Assembly (NCBI GenBank): GCA_023251835.1
Contig: JAHEXZ010000045.1
Location: 1-43,865, forward strand
Direction: 5' to 3'
Source: Bacteroidota bacterium
GTDB taxonomy: Bacteria > Bacteroidota > Bacteroidia > 2-12-FULL-35-15
Length of the DNA: 43,865 nt
A program made the translations under genes and the position numbers. Below are positions 1 through 9,102 of the stretch, piece by piece. Every line of letters starts with the position of its first letter. Within the stretch, counting starts at the first letter, position 1. The notes under the pieces were generated by a model. It had not been told where the DNA came from and ran no database searches. It saw only the letters and a list, made by a program, of their open reading frames with translations.

Positions 1-33
1 ATATCTAATTCAGAATATCTCTATATTTCCACC

Positions 34-115
34 TGTCATTTCGAACGCAGTGAGAAATCTTGTCAATCAATTGCAAAGATTTCTCTTCCTGCTTTCAGCA
101 GGATTCGAAATGACA
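34..115. repeat. Imperfect palindromic dispersed repeat
   Basis: The outer arms TGTCATTTCGAA (34-45) and TTCGAAATGACA (104-115) are exact reverse complements. Inner arms GAGAAATCTT and AAGATTTCTC also pair, so the 82-base unit can fold into a long stem with a central loop and a side hairpin (CCTGCTTTCAGCAGG). Units like this are frequent between genes in Bacteroidota genomes. It lies in a gene-free region and probably acts as a non-coding repeat or a transcript-end hairpin. This copy is seen only once in the window. Confidence 0.75.
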
Positions 116-720
116 ATGATTATGAATTTTTTATACCGCAAGTATTTAGATTTACGAAAAAAATAATGCTCAACGCTGCGGTATAACTGAGAGTATGTTT
201 CTTTATCAATTCTCTTGTCCATTACAAGTATAAAAGTCTATCATTTTTAAATCTTTTTCTTTGCGTAACATGACATAACAATTGTTTCGGTTTATTCAAA
301 ACCCTACCCGTCTTTATATCTTCATGTATATGTATATAGATTTAGTATACAAACATAAAAAAAATTGCAGATATTCTTTCATCTTCTTGTTTCTGTATGT
401 TGTTTTCTTGTTTCTGTGAATTGCTTCAATTTGTCTGTAGTTTGAGTTTTGTTCGGTTTACGGAAAACTCAGAAAAAGGTTTACTTTTTTAAAAAATTAT
501 TTGTTGCTTTATACCTTGCACCGGGAGTAAAATTCTTTTTTTACGGGAAAAACGGAAAGATGGGGGGCAGAAAAAATACCCTTTTAAAGTACTTTTTCAT
601 CTTTAATTTAACCTTCGGGTTCTTCCGTTTCTTTTTTATCCCGTTTAATGTATAGCTGAGGAAATTTAGCTCATTTGTAGTATAAATTTCTGAAATTAGC
701 TCATAATTTTGATAAATAGT
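116..720. other. Gene-free AT-rich intergenic region
   Basis: Short open frames on both strands here (for example 449-655 plus and 541-780 minus) encode Phe/Lys-rich low-complexity peptides with no recognisable domain, and they overlap each other. I see no tRNA, rRNA or strong terminator. The stretch probably holds only the repeat to its left and the 5' region of the dehydrogenase gene to its right. Confidence 0.55.
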
Positions 721-728
721 TAAATTTG
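721..728 (+). promoter_or_regulatory. Possible -7 promoter box for the E1 dehydrogenase gene
   Basis: TAAATTTG fits the Bacteroidota -7 consensus TAnnTTTG and lies 34 bases before the ATG at 763. No TTTG is found 19-21 bases upstream, so only half of the promoter signature is present and the call is weak. Confidence 0.3.
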
Positions 729-762
729 TGAATATTATTAAGATTAAAAAAAGTCTTTTTTC

Positions 763-3195
763 ATGGTGGATACAGAACAAACAATTCAGGAAGAAAAAAA
801 ACAGGTTTTCTCCAGGGAAGAATTTATAAAGATAGTTTTAAACGATTACCGTATTGCCAATGAAAGCAGGGAAGCCAGTTTGATGGGCAGACGCGAAGTA
901 TTGACAGGTAAAGCCAAATTTGGAATTTTTGGCGATGGAAAAGAAATAGCCCAACTGGCTATGGCCAAAGTTTTCCGGGATGGTGATTTCAGGTCGGGTT
1001 ACTATCGTGATCAAACTTTTATGTTTGCCACCAATAATCTAAGTTTACAGGAGTGGTTTGCCGGTTTATACGGACATGCCGATACAGATGCAGAGCCTAT
1101 GAGTGGGGGACGTCAGATGGGCGGACATTTTGGTACCCGTAGCCTCAATGCCGATGGTAGCTGGAAAGACCTGACAAAGATAAAAAATTCATCTTCTGAT
1201 ATTTCTCCAACAGCCGGTCAAATGCCACGTTTACTGGGGCTTGCAATGGCATCTAAATATTATAAAGAAAATGAACAGTTGCAGGGCAATAAATTTTCAA
1301 AATTTTCCAATAAGGGGAACGAAATAGCTTTTGGTACCATTGGGGATGCAAGTACTTCAGAAGGATTATTCTGGGAAACAATCAACGCTGCTGGTGTTAT
1401 GAAAGTGCCTATGCTGGTATCCGTTTGGGATGATGGCCATGGAATTTCAGTACCAAAAAAATACCAAACAACAAAAGAAAGCATTTCTGAAATATTAAAA
1501 GGATTTCAGCGTGAAAAAGGTGGTGCGGGATACGAAATATTTAAAACAAAAGGCTGGGATTATGCTCATTTGTGTGAAACCTACGAAAAAGCGGCCAAGG
1601 TATGCAGAGAAGAGCATGTGCCTGTATTGGTACATGTAGAAGAAGTAACTCAGCCACAAGGACATAGCACCTCCGGATCGCATGAACGTTATAAATCAAA
1701 GGAGCGCCTTCAGTGGGAAATTGATTTTGATGGAATAAAAAAGATGCGTGAATGGATATTGGCCAATAAACTAACTACAGAGGAGGAACTGAATAAAATT
1801 GAAGAAAATGCTAAAAAAGTTGTTCGTGAAGCTAAGGCAGTGGCCTGGAATGTATACCTGAATCCAATTAAGAGTGAGTTGAATGAAGTGGATGCACTTA
1901 TGGAAAAGATTGCAGGGGAATCTTCCCATGCTTCGTTTATTTCCCAGATACGAAATGATTTAAATGCTCTAAAAGAACCCATCCGAAAGGATGTTATTAT
2001 TGCAGCAAAACAGGTATTACGTTTAACAAGAAACGAAAGTGGCATTTACAGAACGCAGCTTGCCGGCTGGTTCAATGAAATAAAGCTGTCAAACCATGAC
2101 CGGTATAGTTCGTATCTGTATAGTGAATCAGAACAAAATGTTTCATCTGTAAAACCTGTAAAAGCTGAATATACTGAAAGCAGGTTGGTTGATGGCAGGG
2201 AACTGCTGCGTGATAATTTTGATGCGATACTTGCAAAATATCCTGAAGTGCTTATTTTTGGTGAAGATTCAGGTAAAATAGGTGGTGTAAATCAGGGTTT
2301 AGAGGGGTTGCAGGTAAAATATGGAGAGATACGCGTATTTGATACAGGTATCCGTGAAGCAACCATAATGGGGCAGGCTATAGGTTTGGCTATGCGTGGT
2401 TTGCGCCCTATTGCCGAGATTCAGTATTTAGATTACCTTTTGTATGCACTACAAATAATGAGTGATGATCTGGCTACTCTTCAATACCGGACTAAAGGCG
2501 GACAAAAGGCTCCTGTTATTGTGCGTACACGTGGTCATCGTTTGGAAGGGATATGGCATAGCGGGTCTCCAATGGGAATGATTGTAAATTCTATTCGTGG
2601 CATAAATGTTTGTGTTCCCCGCAATATGACACAGGCAGCAGGTTTTTACAATACGCTTTTATGTGCAGATGAACCAGCCCTAATTATTGAGCCCTTGAAT
2701 GGCTATCGTTTAAAGGAACAGTTACCTTCCAATATAGGTGAATATAAGGTTGCTTTAGGTGTTGTTGAAACTATACATGAAGGGAGCGATGTAACTCTGG
2801 TGACTTATGGCTCTTGCTGTAGGATTGCTGTGGAAACAGCTAAACAGTTGGCTGAAGCAGGTATTTCTATAGAAATAATAGATTTACAAACATTATTGCC
2901 CTTTGATTTGAATCAGTCAATTGTAGAATCAATTAAAAAAACAAATCGTTTGTTAATCCTGGATGAAGATGTGCCTGGTGGTTCCAGTGGTTATATTTTA
3001 CAGAAGATACTGGTGGAGCAGGGGGCATATCGGTACCTTGATGCTGAGCCTAAAACATTGAGTGCAAAAGAACACCGTTCTGCATACGGAACTGATGGAG
3101 ATTATTGTTCTAAGCCTAATGCCGAAGATGTGTTTGACTTTGTTTATGAAATGATGAGAGAGAGTAATCCGGAGAAATTTCCGGGGATTTATTGA
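763..3195 (+). CDS. Fused thiamine-dependent 2-oxoacid dehydrogenase E1 (alpha + beta)
   Basis: This 810-residue protein joins both subunits of a heterotetrameric-type E1, which decarboxylates a 2-oxoacid on thiamine diphosphate and acylates the E2 lipoyl group. The first ~330 residues are the alpha part, with the TPP-binding segment starting GDASTSEGLFWETINAA near residue 193 and a conserved GSHERYKSKERLQWE stretch near 306. Residues from ~480 are the beta (transketolase-like) part, with IFGEDSGKIGGV and the C-terminal transketolase fold (VTYGSCC, EIIDLQTLLPFD). Alpha/beta fusions of this length are common in Bacteroidota and are usually annotated as branched-chain or pyruvate-type E1; the substrate cannot be told from sequence. 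No E2 or E3 gene is adjacent, so it is transcribed alone. The start is the only ATG near the beginning of homology. Confidence 0.93.
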   Translation: MVDTEQTIQEEKKQVFSREEFIKIVLNDYRIANESREASLMGRREVLTGKAKFGIFGDGKEIAQLAMAKVFRDGDFRSGYYRDQTFMFATNNLSLQEWFAGLYGHADTDAEPMSGGRQMGGHFGTRSLNADGSWKDLTKIKNSSSDISPTAGQMPRLLGLAMASKYYKENEQLQGNKFSKFSNKGNEIAFGTIGDASTSEGLFWETINAAGVMKVPMLVSVWDDGHGISVPKKYQTTKESISEILKGFQREKGGAGYEIFKTKGWDYAHLCETYEKAAKVCREEHVPVLVHVEEVTQPQGHSTSGSHERYKSKERLQWEIDFDGIKKMREWILANKLTTEEELNKIEENAKKVVREAKAVAWNVYLNPIKSELNEVDALMEKIAGESSHASFISQIRNDLNALKEPIRKDVIIAAKQVLRLTRNESGIYRTQLAGWFNEIKLSNHDRYSSYLYSESEQNVSSVKPVKAEYTESRLVDGRELLRDNFDAILAKYPEVLIFGEDSGKIGGVNQGLEGLQVKYGEIRVFDTGIREATIMGQAIGLAMRGLRPIAEIQYLDYLLYALQIMSDDLATLQYRTKGGQKAPVIVRTRGHRLEGIWHSGSPMGMIVNSIRGINVCVPRNMTQAAGFYNTLLCADEPALIIEPLNGYRLKEQLPSNIGEYKVALGVVETIHEGSDVTLVTYGSCCRIAVETAKQLAEAGISIEIIDLQTLLPFDLNQSIVESIKKTNRLLILDEDVPGGSSGYILQKILVEQGAYRYLDAEPKTLSAKEHRSAYGTDGDYCSKPNAEDVFDFVYEMMRESNPEKFPGIY

Positions 3196-3258
3196 TTTTT
3201 GTTTTATTTTGAAATCTGCATGAATTTGATTAACTTTATATGTTAAATTTTAGTCATT

Positions 3259-3501
3259 ATGAACAATATTGAGTTAAAAGCCAATCTTCATTTGTTGATC
3301 GATAAGTTGGATAATACAAACTTATTAAAAGAGTACTATAACGAATTGAAAAAAATTATTACTATTTCTCAAGGGAAAATATGGGATTCTTTAAGCGATG
3401 AACAAAGAAAAGAAGTATTACTATCCTATTCAGAGAGTGAAGACGAAACGAATTTGCTTGATAGCGAAACGGTAATGAAGAAATATAAAAAATGGCTTTA
3501 G
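3259..3501 (+). CDS. Antitoxin of a RelE/ParE-type toxin-antitoxin pair
   Basis: This 80-residue acidic protein is mostly helical, with a Glu/Asp-rich C-terminal half (SYSESEDETNLLDSETVMKKYKKWL region). It resembles the small addiction-module antitoxins that precede RelE/ParE toxins in Bacteroidota. Its stop overlaps the toxin start by 10 bases (3492-3501), the coupled arrangement expected of a TA operon. The antitoxin would bind and neutralise the ribosome- or gyrase-directed toxin and probably repress its own promoter. Assignment rests more on position, size and charge than on a strong motif. Confidence 0.72.
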   Translation: MNNIELKANLHLLIDKLDNTNLLKEYYNELKKIITISQGKIWDSLSDEQRKEVLLSYSESEDETNLLDSETVMKKYKKWL

Positions 3502-3788
3502 AAATAAAATGGACGAAGCGAGCTGAAATTTCATTTCAAAGAATAGTTGAATATATAGAAGAAGAATGGAGTGAGAAGACGGCTGCAAAATTTGTAAAAA
3601 AAGTAAATATGTTTCTTAAAGCACTTGAATTGCAACCGGATATTGGTAAGATAGAAGTTGAAGATAAAGGCATTAGAGGATTTGTTTTTTCCCGCCAAAC
3701 AACAATTTTTTATCGTATAAAAAACAATAGAATCATTTTATTGAATTTTTTCGATAACCGAAAGAATTCTAAATCCAAAAGAATATAG
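3492..3788 (+). CDS. RelE/ParE family toxin
   Basis: This 98-residue basic protein has the RelE/ParE plan: an N-terminal strand (LEIKWTKRAEISFQRIVEYIEEEW), two helices, then the strand block ending FYRIKNNRIILLNFFDNRKN, which matches the family pattern of a Tyr-Arg strand followed by a final strand with Asp-Arg. ParE members poison DNA gyrase and RelE members cleave ribosome-bound mRNA; the sequence does not decide between them. It overlaps the antitoxin gene by 10 bases, which implies translational coupling. It is full length, with no sign of decay. The downstream gene galE is convergent. Confidence 0.85.
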   Translation: MALEIKWTKRAEISFQRIVEYIEEEWSEKTAAKFVKKVNMFLKALELQPDIGKIEVEDKGIRGFVFSRQTTIFYRIKNNRIILLNFFDNRKNSKSKRI

Positions 3789-3834
3789 TTTCGGGCTTTT
3801 TAACCTTAAACTTTAAATCTTAAACCTGAAACTT

Positions 3835-4872
3835 CTATACCAATTCTTTAGCTTGTTCTAACTCCCATTTCCAGGCGGTTTCCATCATTTGTTCCAGACT
3901 AAATTGAGGTTTCCAATGGAGTTTTTTTTCTGATTTCGTAGTATCAGAATAAATGGCTATTACATCACCAGGGCGTTTATCTCCAATTGTATAATTTAGC
4001 TTTTTCCCACTAACTTTCTCAAATGCTTTAATGGCTTCCAATACACTAACACCACTGCCTGTACCCAGGTTGAAAACTGAAAAACCGGATTCGTTTTTAT
4101 GGCCAATCAAATACATCAATGCTTTAATATGGGCATTGGCAATATCAGTAACATGAATGTAATCGCGAATACAGGTGCCATCACGTGTTGGATAAGTGTT
4201 GCCATACACCACCATTTGTTCATTTTTACCGATAGCTGTTTGTGTTATAATAGGGATTAGATTATTTGCTTTGTTAATAGGTAATTCGCCAATAAGCCCG
4301 GAGATATGTGCTCCAACAGGGTTAAAATAACGCAAAGCAATAGTTTGGAGTTGTGGATAAGCAATAGTATAGTCTTTAATTATTTCTTCACCAATTTGTT
4401 TGGTATATGCATAAGGTGATTCAGCTTTTCCAAAAGGTGTATCTTCCTTCACTGGCAGTTGCTTTATATTACCATATATTGAACAGGAGGAAGAAAAAAT
4501 AAAATTCGGGACGGAATATTTTAAACAACATTCTAAAATATTCAGTAAAGAATTAATGTTATTATAATAATATTTATAAGGGTTTACAACCGATTCAAAA
4601 ACAGATTTGAATGCAGCAAAGTGGATAATTCCTGTAATGTTTTCTTCCTGTTTAAAAATTTTTTCAATAGCGTTCTTATCGCATAAATCAGCATTGTAAT
4701 TGTTTATCTTTTTGCCGGTTATTTTCTCAATTCTATCAATTATTTTGGGTGAAGAATTAGAAAAATTGTCAATGGAAATTACATTAAAATCAGTGTTTGT
4801 AAGTAGTTCAATGATTGTATGGGAGCCAATGTAGCCGGCTCCACCTGTTACTATAATGGTATTTTTATTCAT
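3835..4872 (-). CDS. galE: UDP-glucose 4-epimerase
   Basis: This 345-residue extended short-chain dehydrogenase interconverts UDP-glucose and UDP-galactose (or the N-acetyl forms) in the cytoplasm, feeding surface polysaccharide synthesis. The NAD-binding motif TGGAGYIGS is at residues 9-17, the catalytic serine cluster SSSC at 127-130, and the YxxxK pair at Tyr154/Lys158 (YAYTK). RDYIHVTDIANAHIKA and GTGSGVSVLE are further GalE family blocks. Length is typical for the family. It follows the fic gene on the same strand by 57 bases. The glycosyltransferases at 9692-12081 are plausible consumers of its product, but there is no direct link. Confidence 0.95.
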   Translation of the reverse strand: MNKNTIIVTGGAGYIGSHTIIELLTNTDFNVISIDNFSNSSPKIIDRIEKITGKKINNYNADLCDKNAIEKIFKQEENITGIIHFAAFKSVFESVVNPYKYYYNNINSLLNILECCLKYSVPNFIFSSSCSIYGNIKQLPVKEDTPFGKAESPYAYTKQIGEEIIKDYTIAYPQLQTIALRYFNPVGAHISGLIGELPINKANNLIPIITQTAIGKNEQMVVYGNTYPTRDGTCIRDYIHVTDIANAHIKALMYLIGHKNESGFSVFNLGTGSGVSVLEAIKAFEKVSGKKLNYTIGDKRPGDVIAIYSDTTKSEKKLHWKPQFSLEQMMETAWKWELEQAKELV

Positions 4873-4929
4873 GATTTTTAAATAATTCTATAATCAGGTT
4901 CTAAATGATTTCCCCAACTTACCCCCCTA

Positions 4930-5487
4930 TTACTCATTGTCATCCTCTTTTTCATATCCTTCATAATAGTAGGATTGGTCTATGCCCTTGAAAATTATTT
5001 CACGGTTGTTTATTTCGTCTGTTAAATTGGCCGCAAGCAATGTTCGTAATTCCAAGTCGTTAATAGGACTTCTTTCCATTGCCTGTAAGTAGAGCGTTTT
5101 GTCAACAAACTGCCAGTTTACCACTTTTTTTAGTTTCGTTTTCAGTAGCATATCCAACCAAATACGCATGGTTCTGCCGTTACCTTCCATAAAAGGGTGG
5201 GCAATATTCATTTCTATATACTTGGAAATAATTTCTTCAAAAGTGTTTTCGGGCATTTGTTCGATTTTTATCAGAATCTCGCTCAAATACAAAGCGTTTG
5301 CAAATCTGAAACTACCCTTGGCTATGTTTTTTATGCGTATTTGTCCTGCAAAATCATATAATCCGGCAAACAGATATTTGTGTATTTGCTGCAATCCTTT
5401 TGTTGTGCCAATTTCAATTTTGTCTATATCGCCTGCTTCAAACAAGCGGTAAGCGTTTTCCAAACTTTTTTTATCTAAACTTTTCAT
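4930..5487 (-). CDS. Class III Fic-domain AMP-transferase (NmFic-like)
   Basis: This 185-residue protein is essentially one Fic domain, the fold that transfers AMP from ATP to target hydroxyls. The active-site motif HPFMEGNGR (97-105) is complete, including the catalytic His and the phosphate-binding GNGR. The C-terminal SYYYEGY (172-178) fits the class III self-inhibitory helix [S/T]xxxE[G/N], with Glu176 as the predicted inhibitory residue. In Neisseria meningitidis Fic, tyrosines in the same segment are auto-AMPylated to relieve inhibition. From memory, the whole chain is unusually similar to NmFic, whose reported target is the DNA gyrase B subunit; that target is inferred here. No separate antitoxin is needed in this class. 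The start [12 protein letters not shown] matches the family N-terminus, so the gene looks complete. Confidence 0.92.
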   Translation of the reverse strand: MKSLDKKSLENAYRLFEAGDIDKIEIGTTKGLQQIHKYLFAGLYDFAGQIRIKNIAKGSFRFANALYLSEILIKIEQMPENTFEEIISKYIEMNIAHPFMEGNGRTMRIWLDMLLKTKLKKVVNWQFVDKTLYLQAMERSPINDLELRTLLAANLTDEINNREIIFKGIDQSYYYEGYEKEDDNE

Positions 5488-5506
5488 ATCAACTCTGAAA
5501 TTGAGA

Positions 5507-5731
5507 TTAAGATATATTGAATCTTACTAAATTTGCAATAGCAAAGGCAGTTAGATTCAGTAATACTGAGCGAATGAGTTTGTAGTTTTTCGCAAACTCA
5601 TTCAGCCGAAGTATACTTTCCACTGAGCTTTTATGCATTTTAGAAAAAGTAAACCATTTTTCACCCAGATCTTTGAGCGAAGCGCCTAAAGTTATATATT
5701 TCTTTGCCTGTCTTAATCTGTTTTTACTCAC
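5507..5731 (-). pseudogene. Possible remnant ORF upstream of fic, invaded by a repeat
   Basis: A GTG-initiated frame of 74 codons lies just upstream of fic. Its first ~37 residues (KKYITLGASLKDLGEKWFTF and around) look protein-like, but the rest is translation of the dispersed repeat at 5561-5616. I do not recognise a family. It may be the head of a gene truncated by repeat insertion, or chance coding. It is not needed as an antitoxin because the adjacent Fic carries its own inhibitory helix. Confidence 0.25.
5561..5616. repeat. Dispersed repeat, copy A (short form)
   Basis: The unit starts AATACTGAGCGAATGAGTTTG and ends CAAACTCATTCAGCCGAAGTATAC; the two ends are imperfect inverted repeats that can form a hairpin. 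Its terminal sequences match the repeats at 14671-14743 and 15641-15715 (core ACTGAGCGAAT ... CATTCAGTCGAAGTATA), but its interior is shorter. Confidence 0.75.
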
Positions 5732-5755
5732 TATACTCCTAAATAAACTCTAAAA

Positions 5756-8700
5756 TTAATACCTGACAATTTTTTTTGAAGCATTTCCTTTTGAATTTTT
5801 AATAGTAAGAGTATATATACCTTTTGGCCAGGTAGTTAAATCAATTGATGTTTCCATACTTCCTTTAAAAGAAGGGATATTTTTGAAATATATTTTTTTG
5901 CCTAAAGCATCTGTAATTTCAATGCTCAAATCACTGAGTTGGTTGCTTTGTAATACAAGTGTTGCTGGTCCGTTAGATGGGTTAGGGTATAGTATATAAC
6001 TAATTCCATTATTAAATTCTTCAATTCCAACATAGGGTGCTGAAGTAGCTGAACACAGGCCGATAGAGTCTGTAACAACAACAGTATATGAACCAAAAAT
6101 ACCTTGTGTTGGATACGTTTGAGCTGTAGCGCCAGGAATAATTGTTCCATTTAAATACCACTGATTTCCGCTTATTGCGCTTGATATAAGTGTATCATCC
6201 TGAATACTGATAGTAGGAACGGGCATGGCAGGAAATACATATATGCTTAACGTTGGTGAGGTTAGGACACATCCCATAGCATCGGTAACAGTGACTGAAT
6301 ATGTACCACTTGTATTGGCGTTTATACTCTGTGAGGTTTGGTTTGTTGGATGCCAACTGAATGAATTGCCGGTACTGGATGTTAATACGGTATTCTGGCC
6401 TTCGCAAATGGAGTCATTATTGCTTAATGAGATAACAGGCTGGATATGGGGGCTTATTGCGATATAACTGTTTTTAGTGACCGAATCAGTTCCATAAGTG
6501 TTGGTAACAACTAATCTAACATTGTTATAAGTGCCTGGGTTATTGTATGTTATAACCGGATTTTGTAAAGTAGATGTGTCAGGTGTTCCCCCCGGAAATG
6601 ACCATTGCCATGATGTTGGAGAATTGAGTGTACTATCAGAAAATTGAACAGTAAGCCCCGGACAACCACTCAGGCTATCTGCTGAAAAACTTGCAAAAGG
6701 AAGGTTAGAAGCGGGGTTATAGATGGCTGTTTCCCATAACCCCCGTCCATAGGTAGCTGCACGTAGTTTGTTGGTAGCATAATGAATCTCTAATTCATCA
6801 ACAATTACATTAGGTAAACCATTGGAGTAGGGCATCCATGAAGTTATACCAGCATCAGTATAATATACTCCCATATCAGTTCCTACATATACACCATCAG
6901 TAGTGCCTGATTGGTTTACAACACAGTTGACAGGTATATTTGGCAAATTGCCTGAGATGTTGTTCCAACTGCTTCCACCATTTGTTGATTTGTAAACCTT
7001 TTTATCAGCTGTATATCCCGAATAAGTAAGCCATATTTTATCAGGGTTACTTTCGGATACGGCAATATAAGTGAGTGTATTTATACTCCCGGCAGGGTTT
7101 GTTAAGGTATTCCAGGTAGTTCCGCCATCTGTAGTTTTATAAATTGTTGTTCCATCGGAAGCATAAATATATAAAGGGTTTGATTTAGCAACAGCCAGGC
7201 ATGTCAACCCTCCTGAATTAAATGCTGAAATTGCTGCCCAGGTATCGCCTCTGTCAGTTGATTTCCATACATTCAGAAATCCGGCATAAATAGTTTGAGG
7301 ATCTATCGGATCCTGCTGCCATGGGGTTATCCATTGGCCAGGCTCAGAGATATTATTTACAATATCAGAAAAATTAGCTCCTCCATCCAAAGAGCGGCTA
7401 AGTGCTCCATTTTGGTATTCGGCATACATATAAGTTGGATCACTCCAGTCTATAAAACATTCCATACCATCTCCACCTAATACTGCTTCCCAGTTGCCAG
7501 AACTATACAGGTTAGTTCCATTGTCCTGCCATCCTTGTAATACCAAGCTGGCATTTGTAGCAGCACATCCCAGCCTGTACATTTGTCCTATCTGTAATCC
7601 GCTGCTTTGGTCTAACCATGAAACTCCTCCATCAGAAGTGCTATATATGCCACCATCAGTAGCAGCATAATAAGTATCACCGTCAGGTCTGTAAATCAAA
7701 TCATGAATATCTGCATGAACATAAGGCGCTCCGCCATCTCCTGTCCAATGTGCATTCAGAGACCAGTTTACCCCGCCATCATACGATTTCCAGATATTAA
7801 CACCTCCTACTACAATTTCATTCTGACTTGCAGGAGACACTGCCAATGAAAGTGTGTACCATCCATTTCCACCTGAATCCTGGCCATCAGTGTCATAGCC
7901 TAATAAATTGGGCGAATCGGACTGCATTGTAAAACTTGTTCCTGAATTGATGGAACGGTATAGCCCAAGAAAACCAAAATCAGTACTATTGGTATATAAG
8001 AGGTATACATACGAAGGATCGGCAGGAGTTACAGCTATTGCAATACGTCCAACTGTTGAACTTACAGGTAAACCATTATTAACAACGGAAAAGTTGTTTC
8101 CGGTATTAGTGGATTTATAAAAGTTGGTAGATGATACTGCATAAATGGTGCTTGGATCACCTGGTTTAAGTTCGATGTCTTTAATATTACTCGCTGCCAA
8201 TACTTTTGTCCAGGTAATGCCTGCATCTATCGATTTAAAAACACCTGTATTTGCACCGGCAAATAGCATATTAGGATCATTGGGGTTGATAATGACACGA
8301 CAAATGTCTCTGGCCTGATTGGTAGTCCAGTTAAGTCCCGTGATGTTCCAGCTAAGCCCACCGTTAACCGATTTTAATATCCCAGTACTATACGTATCTG
8401 AAGCATCAATATCGCCAGTTGCAATATACATAATATCAGGATCGGTGGCATCAATAGCAATATCACTTATACCAATAGAGGGCAGCCCATCGGTATTGGT
8501 TGACCAGGTAAGGCCTCCGTTAGTTGTTTTCCATAAACCTCCTGAAGGTGCACCTACATATATGGTATTTTGGTTATTTGGATGAAAACGAATGCAGTTA
8601 AGGCGGCCCGCCCCACCACCATCCGCAGGAATAGTAAACGCTCCTAATGGTGACCAGTTACCACCAGCCTGCATGGCACTTTTGTAAAAATGATTGCTAA

Positions 8701-9022
8701 GTATTTTTTGAAATTCCTGATTTCCTGTCTGCATAACAGCTCTGTCACCGGAAGGATAAACACGCGGAGCAACATAGTGTTCCCAGCGTTTATATAAAAT
8801 ATAATTCTCATTTTCTTCTTCTATATTTTGCCCGAAGCTGAAAATTTTTTTTAGTTTTTCTTTCTTTTCTTTTTGTTCCTGGTATTTATTAAAAGATTTC
8901 TGTACATCATAAAAATTAACGGATGGATCCTGTATTTTATTAATCCATCCCTGTGCACCAGATTTATTGTATATAAAGACGAGTAGCAAGGCAATTAATA
9001 AGTGGGGTAGAATTTTATACAT
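5756..9022 (-). CDS. Secreted Asp-box/PKD protein with T9SS C-terminal sorting domain
   Basis: This protein of about 1088 residues starts with a signal peptide (MYKILPHLLIALLLVFIYNKSGAQ). The ATG at 9022 is preferred over an upstream TTG at 9049 because it places the signal peptide at the N-terminus. The body (roughly 120-790) contains about a dozen Asp-box/BNR repeats such as KTTNGGLTW, KSYDGGVNWS, KTTDGGTTWNT and KSTNGGSSWNN, arranged as in VPS10/sortilin-like beta-propellers. A PKD domain follows (PTSWQWSFPGGTPDTS), then Ig-like segments. The end, from SYILYPNPSNG through TWPKGIYTLTIKN to KKIVRY, is a type A T9SS sorting domain. It should be exported by Sec, then by the T9SS encoded at 22725-31052, and attached to or released from the cell surface. 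A catalytic role is not evident; adhesion or glycan binding is possible. Confidence 0.9.
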   Translation of the reverse strand: MYKILPHLLIALLLVFIYNKSGAQGWINKIQDPSVNFYDVQKSFNKYQEQKEKKEKLKKIFSFGQNIEEENENYILYKRWEHYVAPRVYPSGDRAVMQTGNQEFQKILSNHFYKSAMQAGGNWSPLGAFTIPADGGGAGRLNCIRFHPNNQNTIYVGAPSGGLWKTTNGGLTWSTNTDGLPSIGISDIAIDATDPDIMYIATGDIDASDTYSTGILKSVNGGLSWNITGLNWTTNQARDICRVIINPNDPNMLFAGANTGVFKSIDAGITWTKVLAASNIKDIELKPGDPSTIYAVSSTNFYKSTNTGNNFSVVNNGLPVSSTVGRIAIAVTPADPSYVYLLYTNSTDFGFLGLYRSINSGTSFTMQSDSPNLLGYDTDGQDSGGNGWYTLSLAVSPASQNEIVVGGVNIWKSYDGGVNWSLNAHWTGDGGAPYVHADIHDLIYRPDGDTYYAATDGGIYSTSDGGVSWLDQSSGLQIGQMYRLGCAATNASLVLQGWQDNGTNLYSSGNWEAVLGGDGMECFIDWSDPTYMYAEYQNGALSRSLDGGANFSDIVNNISEPGQWITPWQQDPIDPQTIYAGFLNVWKSTDRGDTWAAISAFNSGGLTCLAVAKSNPLYIYASDGTTIYKTTDGGTTWNTLTNPAGSINTLTYIAVSESNPDKIWLTYSGYTADKKVYKSTNGGSSWNNISGNLPNIPVNCVVNQSGTTDGVYVGTDMGVYYTDAGITSWMPYSNGLPNVIVDELEIHYATNKLRAATYGRGLWETAIYNPASNLPFASFSADSLSGCPGLTVQFSDSTLNSPTSWQWSFPGGTPDTSTLQNPVITYNNPGTYNNVRLVVTNTYGTDSVTKNSYIAISPHIQPVISLSNNDSICEGQNTVLTSSTGNSFSWHPTNQTSQSINANTSGTYSVTVTDAMGCVLTSPTLSIYVFPAMPVPTISIQDDTLISSAISGNQWYLNGTIIPGATAQTYPTQGIFGSYTVVVTDSIGLCSATSAPYVGIEEFNNGISYILYPNPSNGPATLVLQSNQLSDLSIEITDALGKKIYFKNIPSFKGSMETSIDLTTWPKGIYTLTIKNSKGNASKKIVRY

Positions 9023-9102
9023 ATCAAAAGGAGCGTAATGCTTGTACAAGATACGGTTTTGTATGTACTATTTCAAATAAAAAATTTTACGCGATATAGT
9101 CC

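Noticed and set aside
449-780. Short overlapping ORFs on both strands before the dehydrogenase gene
   Set aside because: Low-complexity Phe/Lys-rich translations, overlapping on opposite strands, with no domain or convincing start signals.
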